Shown: positions 6,697 through 15,646 of the stretch, piece by piece
Layout: each line of letters opens with the position of its first letter
Numbering within the stretch: position 1 is the first letter of the stretch
Notes under the pieces: model-generated
Databases searched by the model: none
What the model saw: only the letters and a program-made list of their open reading frames with translations
Told to the model about the DNA's origin: nothing
Position numbers and translations under genes: made by a program
Assembly: GCA_022340215.1 (NCBI GenBank)
Contig: JAJDOJ010000150.1
Span: 1 to 33,423 of the forward strand
Direction of reading: 5' to 3'
Length of the DNA stretch: 33,423 bases
Source of the DNA: Gammaproteobacteria bacterium
Lineage (GTDB): Bacteria > Pseudomonadota > Gammaproteobacteria > JAJDOJ01

Positions 6697-8097
6697 TCAC
6701 CCGGAAGCGACCGCACCTGTGCGCTTCACACGGCGGATGAAGGCCAGGAACCGCCCGGTCCAGGGATGGCGCGCCGTATTCCTCAAATGAGCGTAACACG
6801 CGAGCACATTCCGGTAAACGATGCCATCCATTCCCCCGCGGATCCCCTTGCCGCGAACCATGCGGTAGACGAACCGCGTTTCCGCGGGCAGCCCTTCGAG
6901 CGATGAGTAGTGGAACTCGTGCGCATGGATCAATCGATCGCCCCGCGCGCCTGGGTCCACTGGCCAGGGACCCGAACCCGTTTCCTGCAGTTGAATGTAG
7001 CCCCGGCCCTGCGGCCGGTCATGCATGATGGTATCCGCGGGAATCGCGCCGACCATCGCGCGCGTTTCGCCGCGCCACGTGATGCCGCGCGAGAGGTACA
7101 TCAGCCCGCCACACTCGGCGTAGACAGGTAGCCCTGCCTCGATTGCCTCGCGGACGGATTGCCGCATGGCGGTGTTCGCTTCCAGTCTGTCCATCAGCGT
7201 CTCTGGAAAGCCGCCTCCGATGAACAGTCCGTCGATACCGGGCAGTTTATCATCCCGCAACATGTCGACGGGGACGAGTTCGGCGCCGCCACGCGACAGG
7301 GCCTCGAGGTCCTCCTGGTAATAAAATCCGAAGGCCGCATCCCGGGCGATGCCGATGCGCAGGTCCGTCGACGCCCTTGCCGGCGACAAAGTCGGCGCTA
7401 CCCTCGGTAATGCGGGCGCCCGGCCCGCGATTTGACGGATCGCATCGAGATCGACCTGTTCGGCAACGATTTGCGCGATCGACGCGATCCTGGTTTCCGC
7501 GCCTTCATCCTCGTTACTGGGCATGAGACCCAGGTGGCGCTCCGTCAGATCGAGTCCTGCATCTCTCCTGACCGCTCCCAGAACCGGGACATCGGTATAT
7601 TGCTCCATGACGGCCCGCATCTTCGACTCGTGCCGGTCGCCACCCACCTGGTTGAGGATGACACCTGCGATGTGCACCTCCGGATCGAATCCCTGATACC
7701 CCAGGACCAGCGGAGCGAGACCACGGATGGTTCCGCGCGTATCGAGCACGAGCACCACCGGGGATTCGAGCAGTTTGGCCAGCGCGGCGTTGCTGTTCGT
7801 CCCCTTCACATCCAGGCCGTCGTAGAGACCCTTGTTCCCTTCGGTGATCACGATATCCGCGTCCCGGCCATACCCGGCCACGGCGCCGAGGATCTCCGCA
7901 TCACTCGATGTAAAGAAATCCAGGTTGCGGCAGGGCCGGCCGCTCGCCAGCGCAAGCCACATCGGATCGATATAGTCCGGTCCCTTCTTGTAGGTCTGCA
8001 CGGTCAGGCCGCGGTCGCGAAGGGCCCGGGTCAGGCCAATGGTGAACAGGGTCTTCCCTGAGGACTTGTGAGCGGCAGAGATGAACAGATGCGGCAT
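6697..8097 (-). CDS. dsrN: DsrN, sirohaem amidating synthase (CobB/CbiA-like)
   Basis: A 466-aa glutamine-dependent amidase of the cobyrinate a,c-diamide synthase family. In the Dsr pathway DsrN amidates sirohaem to give the cofactor of DsrAB. The N-terminal synthetase domain opens with MPHLFISAAHKSSGKTLF, a modified P-loop, then KKGPDYIDP. The C-terminal class I glutaminase-type domain has IGGGFPE and the nucleophile cysteine in YAECGGLMYL, with RGYIQLQETG and HAHEFHYSS later. The open frame extends upstream to 8508, but that part overlaps dsrP, so I chose the ATG at 8097 where family similarity begins. There is no clear ribosome-binding site. A 190-bp gap with a strong hairpin separates it from dsrP. 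Confidence 0.93.
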   Translation of the reverse strand: MPHLFISAAHKSSGKTLFTIGLTRALRDRGLTVQTYKKGPDYIDPMWLALASGRPCRNLDFFTSSDAEILGAVAGYGRDADIVITEGNKGLYDGLDVKGTNSNAALAKLLESPVVLVLDTRGTIRGLAPLVLGYQGFDPEVHIAGVILNQVGGDRHESKMRAVMEQYTDVPVLGAVRRDAGLDLTERHLGLMPSNEDEGAETRIASIAQIVAEQVDLDAIRQIAGRAPALPRVAPTLSPARASTDLRIGIARDAAFGFYYQEDLEALSRGGAELVPVDMLRDDKLPGIDGLFIGGGFPETLMDRLEANTAMRQSVREAIEAGLPVYAECGGLMYLSRGITWRGETRAMVGAIPADTIMHDRPQGRGYIQLQETGSGPWPVDPGARGDRLIHAHEFHYSSLEGLPAETRFVYRMVRGKGIRGGMDGIVYRNVLACYAHLRNTARHPWTGRFLAFIRRVKRTGAVASG

Positions 8098-8263
8098 GGC
8101 AACACCGGGGAACGTCGGAGATGCGAGGATCGACGCTGCTGGGTCACGGCGAACTCGTTTGGGTCGGTCCCTCGCTCGGGCCAGGGAGTGACGGGACCGC
8201 GACGAACGCAGCGCGTCCTTCAGGAAGTAGTCTCGGTCTACCGGCGAGACCGGCGCCTGGGCG

Positions 8264-8285
8264 CCCCGGCCGGGAGAGGCCGGGG
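8264..8285. other. GC-rich stem-loop immediately after dsrP
   Basis: CCCCGGCC and GGCCGGGG form a perfect 8-bp stem around a 6-nt loop, starting 2 nt past the dsrP stop codon. A second self-complementary pair, GGCGCC-TG-GGCGCC at 8252-8265, overlaps its left foot. No T-run follows. In an operon this could protect the upstream mRNA end or lower transcription into dsrN and dsrR. Confidence 0.5.
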
Positions 8286-8287
8286 AC

Positions 8288-9496
8288 TCAGGTCGATTCC
8301 GCGGAAGCCGTCTCTGGGTCTTCCAGGGATTCGGGCAGAAACGCGAGCACCTTGATTGCCAGTACGACGATGGCCAGCGACATGGCGACACCGCCGATGC
8401 CCAGCAGCACCTCCCACAGGCTGGGCGCGTAATGCGCGACGACGCCGTCGTAGAATGAACTCTCCACTTCCATGCCCGGAAAAAGCGGCATCGGGAACGC
8501 CTGCCCACCGATGATGATTACGTAGATCTGTGCAAGCCCGCCGACGATCACCAGGCCGGCGCCGACCGCGGCCGCGGTCACGGATTCCCGAAACTGCGGA
8601 AGGTAGAAAAGAACCAGCGGCGCGATGCTCCCGAGCAGGACCTGTACCCACCAGAACAACTGGGTGTAAATCCCGCCGTTCAACAGAAAGAACGCCTCGA
8701 CCGCATGGCGTTCGGTGAAATAGAGGTTCGTCAGGTGATACACGACGACGAAATAGAGGACGGACGCAACGAATACCCCGAGCAGGTTCTTCAACCGGAA
8801 AACGATCTCCGTTCCCAGCGGGCGCTCGGCCCAGCGGTAGGACGCAAGCAGCACCAGGAGAAAGATCGCCAGACCGAACGAAAAGGACATGATGATGAAC
8901 ATCGGGGCGAACAGGGCCGAATCGAAGGTGTCACGCGCCACCAGGAATCCGAAGATGGAGCCGGTACCGGTCGTGAGCGCCAGGCGCCAGATGAAAGCTG
9001 TGAATCCCGCCGCCTTGCCGTAGCGATTCATCTTTCGCTCCATCATCATCCAGAGATACACCGCGACGACGGCGATGAAGCCGGTATACAGGAAGATGTT
9101 CCAGGCGAAGATCGACTTGAAGTTGTAGTAGGTCATGGCGACGATCAGGCGATCGGGCCTGCCGAGGTCGAGTACCAGGATCGCGAGCCCCCCCACGAGC
9201 AGCGCGATCGAGAGCAGCGCGGACAGGCGAGACAGCGGCTTGTAGGCAGGATTTCCGAAGACCGATGCAATGGAGGCCACGTTGAGCGCCCCCGAGGCGG
9301 CGACGATCAGGAACACGGCGAATACATGCGGGGTGCCCCACACGATCTGGTTGCTCATCCCGGTCACCCAATGACCCTCGGTTTCCATGTGGTGAGCGGC
9401 ACCCAGCCCCACCAGTATCAGCAAGCCGAGCAGGCCGAGCAGCGCGTAGTACCCCACCGAGCTTCCGTCGATCGTCGAATAGTGTGGCATTTTCAT
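8288..9496 (-). CDS. dsrP: DsrP, NrfD-family quinone-interacting membrane subunit
   Basis: A 402-aa polytopic protein of the NrfD/PsrC family, the integral membrane subunit of the DsrMKJOP complex, which exchanges electrons with the quinone pool. It consists mostly of hydrophobic helices, about ten, with family segments such as LDLGRPDRLIVAMTYYNFKS near residue 110 and GSIFGFLVARDTFDSALFAP near residue 175. The start at 9496 is followed by another ATG two codons later; GGGAAAG precedes it. It lies 58 bp after dsrO, its natural partner, which would hold the Fe-S clusters on the periplasmic face. A GC-rich hairpin follows the stop. Confidence 0.94.
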   Translation of the reverse strand: MKMPHYSTIDGSSVGYYALLGLLGLLILVGLGAAHHMETEGHWVTGMSNQIVWGTPHVFAVFLIVAASGALNVASIASVFGNPAYKPLSRLSALLSIALLVGGLAILVLDLGRPDRLIVAMTYYNFKSIFAWNIFLYTGFIAVVAVYLWMMMERKMNRYGKAAGFTAFIWRLALTTGTGSIFGFLVARDTFDSALFAPMFIIMSFSFGLAIFLLVLLASYRWAERPLGTEIVFRLKNLLGVFVASVLYFVVVYHLTNLYFTERHAVEAFFLLNGGIYTQLFWWVQVLLGSIAPLVLFYLPQFRESVTAAAVGAGLVIVGGLAQIYVIIIGGQAFPMPLFPGMEVESSFYDGVVAHYAPSLWEVLLGIGGVAMSLAIVVLAIKVLAFLPESLEDPETASAEST

Positions 9497-9554
9497 CTAG
9501 CTTTCCCGCGTACCGGCCGCGGCCCCGGGGGCGTGGCCGGAAAAATCCTTAGGT

Positions 9555-10319
9555 TCAGATACCCTGATATCTCACACCGGTGTTCAGCCTGAGGTCGGCG
9601 CGAATCTGGGTGACATCCCGCTCCCGCATCCGGCGCGAAATCTCGCTGTCAGGATCGTACAGATCGCCGAACAGGATGGCCTGGTGGCCCGCCCTGTCAC
9701 AGGCCTCCGCACAAGCCGTGGTATTGTCTCCACGGTCCACCCTGTGAACACACATTGTGCAGGACTCGACCGTACCCTTGCCGCGCGGTGCGTACGTCTT
9801 CTGGTCATGAATTGTCTCGTGGACGAACGAACGCGCCTTGTAGGGGCATGCCATCATGCAATATCGGCAGCCAATGCAGATATGCTTGTCCACCAGGACG
9901 ATGCCGTCCGCCCGGCGAAACGAGGCGCCGGTCGGGCACACGTCCACGCACGGCGGGTGCTCGCAGTGCTGGCACATCATCGGAAGCGTCACCACGCGAC
10001 CCGTCCGCTTGTCCTTCGCGGTAAGCGTTCTGATCCACTGGGCATCGGTCGTCGGCCTGCCGAATCCTTCCAGATTGTGCTCTTTGTCACATGCCGTCAC
10101 ACAGGCATCGCAACCGTCACTACAATTCTCGGTGTCGACCAACAGACCCCAGCGTACCTTGTCTGTCACGGGTTGATCGGCCGGGCGGGCGGCCTCGGCA
10201 ACCGTCTGAAGGATCAGTCCGGGAACCGCCGCCGCTGCGGCCAGCGAAGAGACGAATCTCCTTCTCGCGGCATCCGCCAGGTCGTCGTTCGCACGACCCG
10301 GTATATTCTCGGTTGTCAT
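9555..10319 (-). CDS. dsrO: DsrO, Tat-exported periplasmic Fe-S subunit
   Basis: A 254-aa NrfC-like ferredoxin subunit. The N-terminus carries a Tat-type signal, ARRRFVSSLAAAAAVPG, near residues 18-34. It keeps the twin arginine but lacks the usual lysine of RRxFLK. The cysteine clusters for 4Fe-4S centres appear in order: CSDGCDACVTAC (about 66-77), CQHCEHPPCVDVCPTG (about 114-130), CIGCRYCMMACPYKA (about 146-160), then CTMCVHR and CAEACD further on. It would link periplasmic DsrJ to membrane DsrP in the DsrMKJOP complex. It follows dsrJ closely and shows no truncation. Confidence 0.94.
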   Translation of the reverse strand: MTTENIPGRANDDLADAARRRFVSSLAAAAAVPGLILQTVAEAARPADQPVTDKVRWGLLVDTENCSDGCDACVTACDKEHNLEGFGRPTTDAQWIRTLTAKDKRTGRVVTLPMMCQHCEHPPCVDVCPTGASFRRADGIVLVDKHICIGCRYCMMACPYKARSFVHETIHDQKTYAPRGKGTVESCTMCVHRVDRGDNTTACAEACDRAGHQAILFGDLYDPDSEISRRMRERDVTQIRADLRLNTGVRYQGI

Positions 10320-10416
10320 TTCTCAGCAATCCCCGGTTCGATTCCATTAAATCCGCCCGGCCGGCGGAGGGTAAGTACCCTCTGTCCGGGCCGGTTCGCC
10401 GCCTGACGAGCAGCCA

Positions 10417-10818
10417 TCATTCAGCCTCCGGCTCGTCGTTGTGACACTGGAAGCAATCGATATCGACCGCGGCATAGGTATGGCAGCTCGAGCAGAAATG
10501 CGCCTCGCTGCCGTATTCCGGATAACCGCCACCCTCTATCGGGTTGACGTGACAGCCGATGCATTCCTTCAGGCTGTACTTCTTCGTGCGGATGCCCTGG
10601 TGCATGGTCTCATCGCGCTGATGAAGGAGGAACTCCATGTGGTTGCGGCGCATGACCTCCGTATCCTCGACGCATTGCGTCCCCTTCTCCGCGGGAACCG
10701 CCGGCACATCGGGCAACGGCACCCGTCCTCCGGCGCTCGCCAGGAGAGGAAGCAGACACAGCAGAGCAAGCAATACCGCCCCGGCGGCGAGTCTCGTTCG
10801 AACAACTGACGCTCTCAT
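10417..10818 (-). CDS. dsrJ: DsrJ, periplasmic triheme cytochrome c
   Basis: A 133-aa exported cytochrome with three haem c attachment motifs: CIGCH, CSSCH and CFQCH. A signal peptide covers about residues 1-30 (RTRLAAGAVLLALLCLLPLLA). One additional cysteine, in KGTQCVEDTEVMRR, matches the conserved cysteine that gives A. vinosum DsrJ an unusual His/Cys haem ligation. The start at 10818 has GGAAGG six nt upstream. A longer frame to 10872 would overlap dsrL and is not favoured. It is the main gene in this operon that needs the cytochrome c maturation machinery encoded at 25.4-32.6 kb. Confidence 0.95.
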   Translation of the reverse strand: MRASVVRTRLAAGAVLLALLCLLPLLASAGGRVPLPDVPAVPAEKGTQCVEDTEVMRRNHMEFLLHQRDETMHQGIRTKKYSLKECIGCHVNPIEGGGYPEYGSEAHFCSSCHTYAAVDIDCFQCHNDEPEAE

Positions 10819-10832
10819 CGATAACCTTCCCG

Positions 10833-12788
10833 TCAGTGTCCCAGGGCCATGTCGATGTATCCGGTAGGGCACACGTCCGAGCAGATGTGGCAGCCGATGC
10901 AGCGATCGTAATCCGTATCGACGTAGCGTCCGATAGTGCTCTTGTCCTTCTTGACGCGAAAGACGGCGTCCTGCGGACAGAACACGACACAGTTATCGCA
11001 CTCGAAACACATGCCGCAACTCATGCAACGTCCGGACTCTTCGACCGCCTGCTCCGTCGACAATCCGATGACGCGTTCCTGGAAGTGTCCCAGCACCTGT
11101 TCCGAATCCGGAACCGCCTCTTCCCTCAGCAATCGGGGTGTGTACTCGAAGTGAGCCAGGAACATGTGGTCGGTCGTAATGATCTCCGCCATGGACCGGT
11201 CCTCGTAGTTGTGCACGGCCCAGTTTCCGACCGCGGTGCCTCGCTGCTCCTCGACATCGCCGGCATCGAATTTCTCCGGCTCCAGGTGCGTCTCCTTCAG
11301 TTTCTGCAGCAGGTTGAAGTGGTGCACGTCGACCTTGGGGCGCTTGCCCGGGGCCTCCTGGCGCAGGTAGTGATCGATGCTCTCGGTCGCAATCGATGCC
11401 TGCCCGATCGCGGTGGTGAGCAGATGGGGGCGAACGATGTCGCCGGCAACGAAATGGCCCGGCTTGTTGGGCATCGCGTAGAACTTGTCCGAGTCCATGA
11501 GGCCACGACCATTGTCCAGCTCTTCGAGCCCGGTGAGGTCGCCGGACTGGCCGATGGCGGAGACGATCAGGTCGCACTCGAGTTCGAACTCGGTCCCCTC
11601 TATGGCGACGGGCCTGCCGTCCTCCATTTTGCACTTGGCCATGCGCAGCATGGTGGCCCGGCCCTCGTCGTTCAGCACCACCTCGGTGGGCATGACACCG
11701 TCCAGAATGGTGACGCCTTCGCGCATCGCGTCCTCCACCTCGTGGTCCGCGGCGGTCATCTCGCTGCGTGTGAACAGGGAGGTCAGTGTGGCCTCCGCTC
11801 CGGTACGGGAAGCGGCATAGGCGGCGTCGTGCGCCACGTAACCACCGATGACCTGTTCGGGCCGCTCTTCCTCTGAGAGTTCGATTCTGCCGATCCGTCG
11901 AGCAACCGAGACGACGTCGATGGAGGTGTCGCCGCCGCCTACGCAGACGATCTTGCCGGTCGTGGCCTGCAGGGAGCCCTTGTTGAAGGCCTCGAGAAAC
12001 GCCACACCAGACACGCAGTTGGGCGCATCGGAACCCGGAACGGGCAGCGAACGTCCGGACTGGCAGCCAATGGACCAGAGGATCGCGTCGAAATCTTTCT
12101 CGAGTTCCTCGATGGAAACGTCACGCCCGACGCGGGTGTTCAGTCGCGCCTCGATCCCGCCCATATCCAGTATCCGCTTCAGCTCGTGGTCCAGCACCTC
12201 GCGAGGGGTCCGGTAACCGGGGATGCCATAACGGAACATGCCGCCGAGCTCTTCGTGATCGTCGAAAACCACGCTGGAATGGCCCCGCCGGCGAAGCTGG
12301 TACGCCGCCGCCATTCCCGCGGGACCGCCCCCGATGATCGCGACCTTCTTGCCGGTGAGCGGGGCGCTGTTGTCGAACGCAAAGCCTTCGCGGAACGCGC
12401 TGTCACCGATGAACTGCTCGACGGCATTGATACCGACGAAATCCTCGACGTTGTTGCGATTGCAACCGTCCTGGCAGGGCGCCGGGCAGACACGTCCCAT
12501 CATTGAGGGGAAGGGATTGGCGTCAGTGGAGCGACGGAAGGCATACTCCTCCATGCTGACGCCTTCGGGCGGTGTCTCGATGCCCCTGACGATCTGCAGC
12601 CAGCCGCGAATATCCTCACCGGACGGGCAGCTTCCCTGACAGGGAGGCGTACGATGCACATAGGTCGGACACTTGTGCGAGGTATCCTCATTGAATATGT
12701 CATCGGCGAGGGAGCCCCAGCGATGGTCCCCTTCCTTGAACTTTCTGAAGGTTAGTTTTTGACTCATGTCTTCTGGTGAAGTCGCCAT
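10833..12788 (-). CDS. dsrL: DsrL, NAD(P)H-linked flavin/Fe-S oxidoreductase
   Basis: A 651-aa protein resembling the glutamate synthase small subunit with a C-terminal double ferredoxin. DsrL is essential for sulfur oxidation in A. vinosum and passes electrons between DsrAB and NAD(P). The N-terminal Fe-S region has CPTYVHRTPPCQGSCPSG, then CPAPCQDGC. The FAD site is AIIGGGPAGMAAAY near residue 150, the nucleotide site is VCVGGGDTSIDV near 290, and AIGQASIATESID lies further on. The C-terminal ferredoxin holds CMSCGMCFECDNC...CP and CIGCHICSDVCPTG. The start has AAGGAG eight nt upstream. Its presence strongly favours the oxidative Dsr pathway. Confidence 0.95.
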   Translation of the reverse strand: MATSPEDMSQKLTFRKFKEGDHRWGSLADDIFNEDTSHKCPTYVHRTPPCQGSCPSGEDIRGWLQIVRGIETPPEGVSMEEYAFRRSTDANPFPSMMGRVCPAPCQDGCNRNNVEDFVGINAVEQFIGDSAFREGFAFDNSAPLTGKKVAIIGGGPAGMAAAYQLRRRGHSSVVFDDHEELGGMFRYGIPGYRTPREVLDHELKRILDMGGIEARLNTRVGRDVSIEELEKDFDAILWSIGCQSGRSLPVPGSDAPNCVSGVAFLEAFNKGSLQATTGKIVCVGGGDTSIDVVSVARRIGRIELSEEERPEQVIGGYVAHDAAYAASRTGAEATLTSLFTRSEMTAADHEVEDAMREGVTILDGVMPTEVVLNDEGRATMLRMAKCKMEDGRPVAIEGTEFELECDLIVSAIGQSGDLTGLEELDNGRGLMDSDKFYAMPNKPGHFVAGDIVRPHLLTTAIGQASIATESIDHYLRQEAPGKRPKVDVHHFNLLQKLKETHLEPEKFDAGDVEEQRGTAVGNWAVHNYEDRSMAEIITTDHMFLAHFEYTPRLLREEAVPDSEQVLGHFQERVIGLSTEQAVEESGRCMSCGMCFECDNCVVFCPQDAVFRVKKDKSTIGRYVDTDYDRCIGCHICSDVCPTGYIDMALGH

Positions 12789-12829
12789 TTTGGTTCTCCT
12801 TCGAGATAAATCTGCTTACTTTGAATTGA

Positions 12830-14377
12830 TCAGCTTTCCGCAGCGTCTTCGGAGCCGGCTGCCGGTTCGTCGTTGGTTTCACCTTCGTCCTCGCCCGGTG
12901 TCAGAACGATGGCCTGGCTGACAAGCTGGTGAACGCTCACGATCTGGTCCATGGTGAATCCGTAATAGGGCAGGACCTTGGCGAACTGGCTCTTGCATAT
13001 CGCGCAGATTGCCGCCATGTGCGTCACGCCGTATTCCTCGACTACCTGCTTGAGCCCTTCCATTCTGGGAAGCGCGCCCTTGACGCGGATCTCCATCAGG
13101 TCGTCTGTCAACAGACCCCCGCCGCCCCCGCAGCAATACGTTCCTTCCTTAATTCCCCAATCGGGCATGTCATGGAAATTGTTGCAGGCTGCCTTGATGA
13201 TCGCGCGGGGAATCTCGAACTGCCCGCCGGGCTTGTCTCCCATTCGCGAGGCACGGGCGACGTTACATGAGTCGTGGAACGTCAGCACCATGTGGTCGTT
13301 CTCGGACTTGTCTAACTTCAGCTTGCCCTTCTGAATGAGATCGTAGGTGTACTCGCAGATATGCTGCGGAATTGGGTAGTCAGGATCCAGAAAATCGAAT
13401 GGCCCGGCGAGGGTATTCAGGAAGCTGTACGCGACGCGCCAGGCGTGGCCGCACTCCCCGAACACGATGCGCTTGACGCCCAGGTCCAGCGCCGCCTCCC
13501 GGATTCTCAAGGAGACGTTTCTCATGTTCTCGTAGCTGCCGATGAACATGCCGAAGTTGGCCGCCTCGGAAGCATGTGAGCTGATGGTCCAGGACGCGCC
13601 GGCCTCGTGAAAGACCTTGCCGTAACCGATCAGACCGTCCACGTGAGGCTCGGCGAAGAAATCCGCCGACGGGGTCACCAGGAGAATATCGGCCCCTTTG
13701 ACGTCGAGCGGGAAGAGCACCTTGACGCCCGTGTCCTCGTAGACCTCTTCCTCGAGGCCTTCGAGCGTGTCCGCCAGAGCCGGCTCGGGCAGGCCGAGGT
13801 TGTTGCCGATCTTGAAGACCTTGCCGATGATCTCGTTGCAGTACTTCTGCCCAACACCCACGGCGTCCATGACCTCGCGCGCCGCCATTGAGATCTCGGC
13901 CGTATCGATCCCGTAGGGGCAGTAGACCGAACAGCGTCGACACTGCGAACACTGATGAAAGTAGCTGTACCAGTCGTCCAGCACTTCCCGCGTCATGTCT
14001 TTGGCGCCGACCAGCTTCGGAAAGTACTTCCCGGCCAGGGTGTAGTAGCGACGGTAGACCTGACGGAACAGGTCCTGCCGGGCCACCGGCATGTTCTTCG
14101 GGTCCGTCGTACCCAGATAATAATGGCACTTGTCGGTGCAGGCACCACATTTGACGCACGAATCCAGGAACACCTGCAGCGAGCGGTACTTCCCCTTCAA
14201 CTCCCCCATCTTATCGATGGCGATCTGCTCCCAGTCGTCCACCAGTTCACCGGGGAAGCCCAGCTGCTCCTGGAACTGTTCCTTGGCGATGAACGGCTTG
14301 CTGTGCGCCATCACACCTTCTTTCAGGTGTGGGATGACGGGATATTCCTTTAGCTCTGGTACTTCAAAGTCGGCCAT
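12830..14377 (-). CDS. dsrK: DsrK, HdrD-like Fe-S subunit of DsrMKJOP
   Basis: A 515-aa cytoplasmic protein related to the heterodisulfide reductase catalytic subunit. It is thought to act on DsrC trisulfide or disulfide. Two 4Fe-4S motifs lie in the first half: CVKCGACTDKCHYY (about 74-87) and CSQCRRCSVYCPYG (about 138-151). Cysteine-rich CCG-type sequence follows: FGECGHAW, then HDSC about 40 residues before YCCGGGGG, the site expected for a catalytic noncubane cluster. It ends in an acidic tail. It lies 55 bp after dsrM, the membrane anchor it docks to, and 41 bp before dsrL. Confidence 0.95.
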   Translation of the reverse strand: MADFEVPELKEYPVIPHLKEGVMAHSKPFIAKEQFQEQLGFPGELVDDWEQIAIDKMGELKGKYRSLQVFLDSCVKCGACTDKCHYYLGTTDPKNMPVARQDLFRQVYRRYYTLAGKYFPKLVGAKDMTREVLDDWYSYFHQCSQCRRCSVYCPYGIDTAEISMAAREVMDAVGVGQKYCNEIIGKVFKIGNNLGLPEPALADTLEGLEEEVYEDTGVKVLFPLDVKGADILLVTPSADFFAEPHVDGLIGYGKVFHEAGASWTISSHASEAANFGMFIGSYENMRNVSLRIREAALDLGVKRIVFGECGHAWRVAYSFLNTLAGPFDFLDPDYPIPQHICEYTYDLIQKGKLKLDKSENDHMVLTFHDSCNVARASRMGDKPGGQFEIPRAIIKAACNNFHDMPDWGIKEGTYCCGGGGGLLTDDLMEIRVKGALPRMEGLKQVVEEYGVTHMAAICAICKSQFAKVLPYYGFTMDQIVSVHQLVSQAIVLTPGEDEGETNDEPAAGSEDAAES

Positions 14378-14432
14378 TTTCTGTTTCCCGATATGGTTGC
14401 TCTTCTTCGCGATCCGCCTGCCGCCGACCGGC

Positions 14433-15173
14433 TCATTTGCTCCTGTCGGCCTCGAGCTTCAGGGCCCAATCGGCGACATGCCGCTTTTCGCGGGGATTGT
14501 CCACCTGGTTCCGTGTCGGGCTGAAGAACACACCGGGGGCATGCAGCAGCTTGCTGAACGGAAAGATGATCATCAGCAGGGCGACCAGCGTGATGTGGAG
14601 CAGCAAAAGCGGCTGGGTCGGGATAACCTGCCAGTCGAACCGCATCAGACCCAGAAAGAAGGCCTTGACCCCGACGATGTCGGTGTGGGAAACAAACGTC
14701 ATCGAGGCACCGCTCGCACCGATGGCAAGCAGCAACGCCAACATCAGATGGTCCGAAGGCGCAGAGATGTATTTGACCCTGTCGACCAGCACTCTTCTCG
14801 CCCAGAGCCCGCCCAGGCCGGCCAGCATCGCGAACGCCGCATACTTGCCGAACGGCTGAACCAGGCTGACCCAGGACCAGACCGGGTCCTGGAAATATCT
14901 GAAATGACGGAGCAGGATGACGAACAACGCTGCGTGAAACATCCAGCCGAAGAGCCAGATCCACTTGTTGGACTTGAACAGGCTCTCGAATATGGTCACT
15001 TCCTTCAGCATCCGCAAGGCCACGCCGCTTCGGGTGACCGGGGCAGGAGTCGTCGGGATCTTGAGCGGCGAAGGGGTCCGTGCGTACAACCAGATGCGAT
15101 AGCCTACGCCCCCCACCAGGACAGCGAAGGCGAAGTAGAACAGCAACGCGTAAACCACGGTCAGAAACGTCAT
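14433..15173 (-). CDS. dsrM: DsrM, b-type cytochrome membrane subunit
   Basis: A 246-aa NarI-like membrane protein with five or six hydrophobic helices. Candidate haem-ligating histidines lie in WMFHAALFVILLRHFRYF, SDHLMLALLLA and LLLLHITLV. It anchors DsrK and exchanges electrons with menaquinone or ubiquinone. AAGGAG lies upstream of the ATG at 15173. It is separated from dsrC by 97 bp that hold a small hairpin, the largest gap within the dsrE-L part of the cluster. Confidence 0.93.
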   Translation of the reverse strand: MTFLTVVYALLFYFAFAVLVGGVGYRIWLYARTPSPLKIPTTPAPVTRSGVALRMLKEVTIFESLFKSNKWIWLFGWMFHAALFVILLRHFRYFQDPVWSWVSLVQPFGKYAAFAMLAGLGGLWARRVLVDRVKYISAPSDHLMLALLLAIGASGASMTFVSHTDIVGVKAFFLGLMRFDWQVIPTQPLLLLHITLVALLMIIFPFSKLLHAPGVFFSPTRNQVDNPREKRHVADWALKLEADRSK

Positions 15174-15245
15174 GTTTCTGTTCTCTCCTTGAAACCTACT
15201 GAAATACCGCCGGGCCGGGGCGAACCCTGGGTCGCGCTACCCGGC

Positions 15246-15262
15246 GCCGGACGCCTTCCGGC
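15246..15262. other. Stem-loop downstream of dsrC
   Basis: GCCGGA and TCCGGC pair around a 5-nt loop, 8 nt beyond the dsrC stop codon in the direction of transcription. No T-run follows. DsrC is usually needed at much higher levels than the other Dsr proteins, so a structure that stabilises an mRNA ending after dsrC is plausible, but this is inference. Confidence 0.35.
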
Positions 15263-15270
15263 TAGAGCCC

Positions 15271-15603
15271 TCAGACGCAACCCGTGGGCTTCGGCAGTCC
15301 GGCATACTTACAGGCCTGCTTGGCGGGACCATAGGGGAACAGCTCGTAGAGGTACTTGCTGTTGCCCTTATCCTTACCGAGCTTCTTGCCGATGGCCTTG
15401 GTGAGGACACGAACCGCCGGGGCGATCTGATACTCCTCGTAGTACTCACGCAGGAAGTTGATTACTTCCCAGTGGTTGTCCGACAATTCCGCGCCGTCGG
15501 CACCCGCCATGGCATTGGCGAGATCGGGGTTCCAGTCGTTCAGGTTGGCCAGATAGCCCTCCTCGTCGGTTTCGTATGTCGTGCCATTTACTTCAAGAGA
15601 CAT
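15271..15603 (-). CDS. dsrC: DsrC, sulfur-carrier protein with both redox cysteines
   Basis: A 110-aa substrate protein of DsrAB and DsrMKJOP. The two conserved cysteines of the flexible C-terminal arm are present: C98 in QACKYAGLP and the penultimate C109 in KPTGCV, 11 residues apart as in functional DsrC. Having both cysteines separates it from TusE-like members with one and from the cysteine-free paralogue at 21640-21978. SDNHWEVINFLREYY is the family core. AGGAG sits eight nt before the ATG. It follows dsrH, whose DsrEFH complex hands it persulfide sulfur. Confidence 0.97.
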   Translation of the reverse strand: MSLEVNGTTYETDEEGYLANLNDWNPDLANAMAGADGAELSDNHWEVINFLREYYEEYQIAPAVRVLTKAIGKKLGKDKGNSKYLYELFPYGPAKQACKYAGLPKPTGCV

Positions 15604-15646
15604 GTCGTTTTCTCCTAATATGATTGCTGATCAGCGTTGTGAAAAA

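Noticed and set aside
8098-8508. N-terminal extension of dsrN
   Set aside because: The frame is open but overlaps dsrP in another frame and encodes an Arg-rich stretch unlike any DsrN. Family similarity starts at the ATG at 8097.
9555-10319. Defective Tat signal in DsrO
   Set aside because: The lysine of the RRxFLK consensus is missing, but the twin arginine, hydrophobic stretch and Ala-rich region remain. Natural Tat signals vary this much, so it is not treated as a finding.
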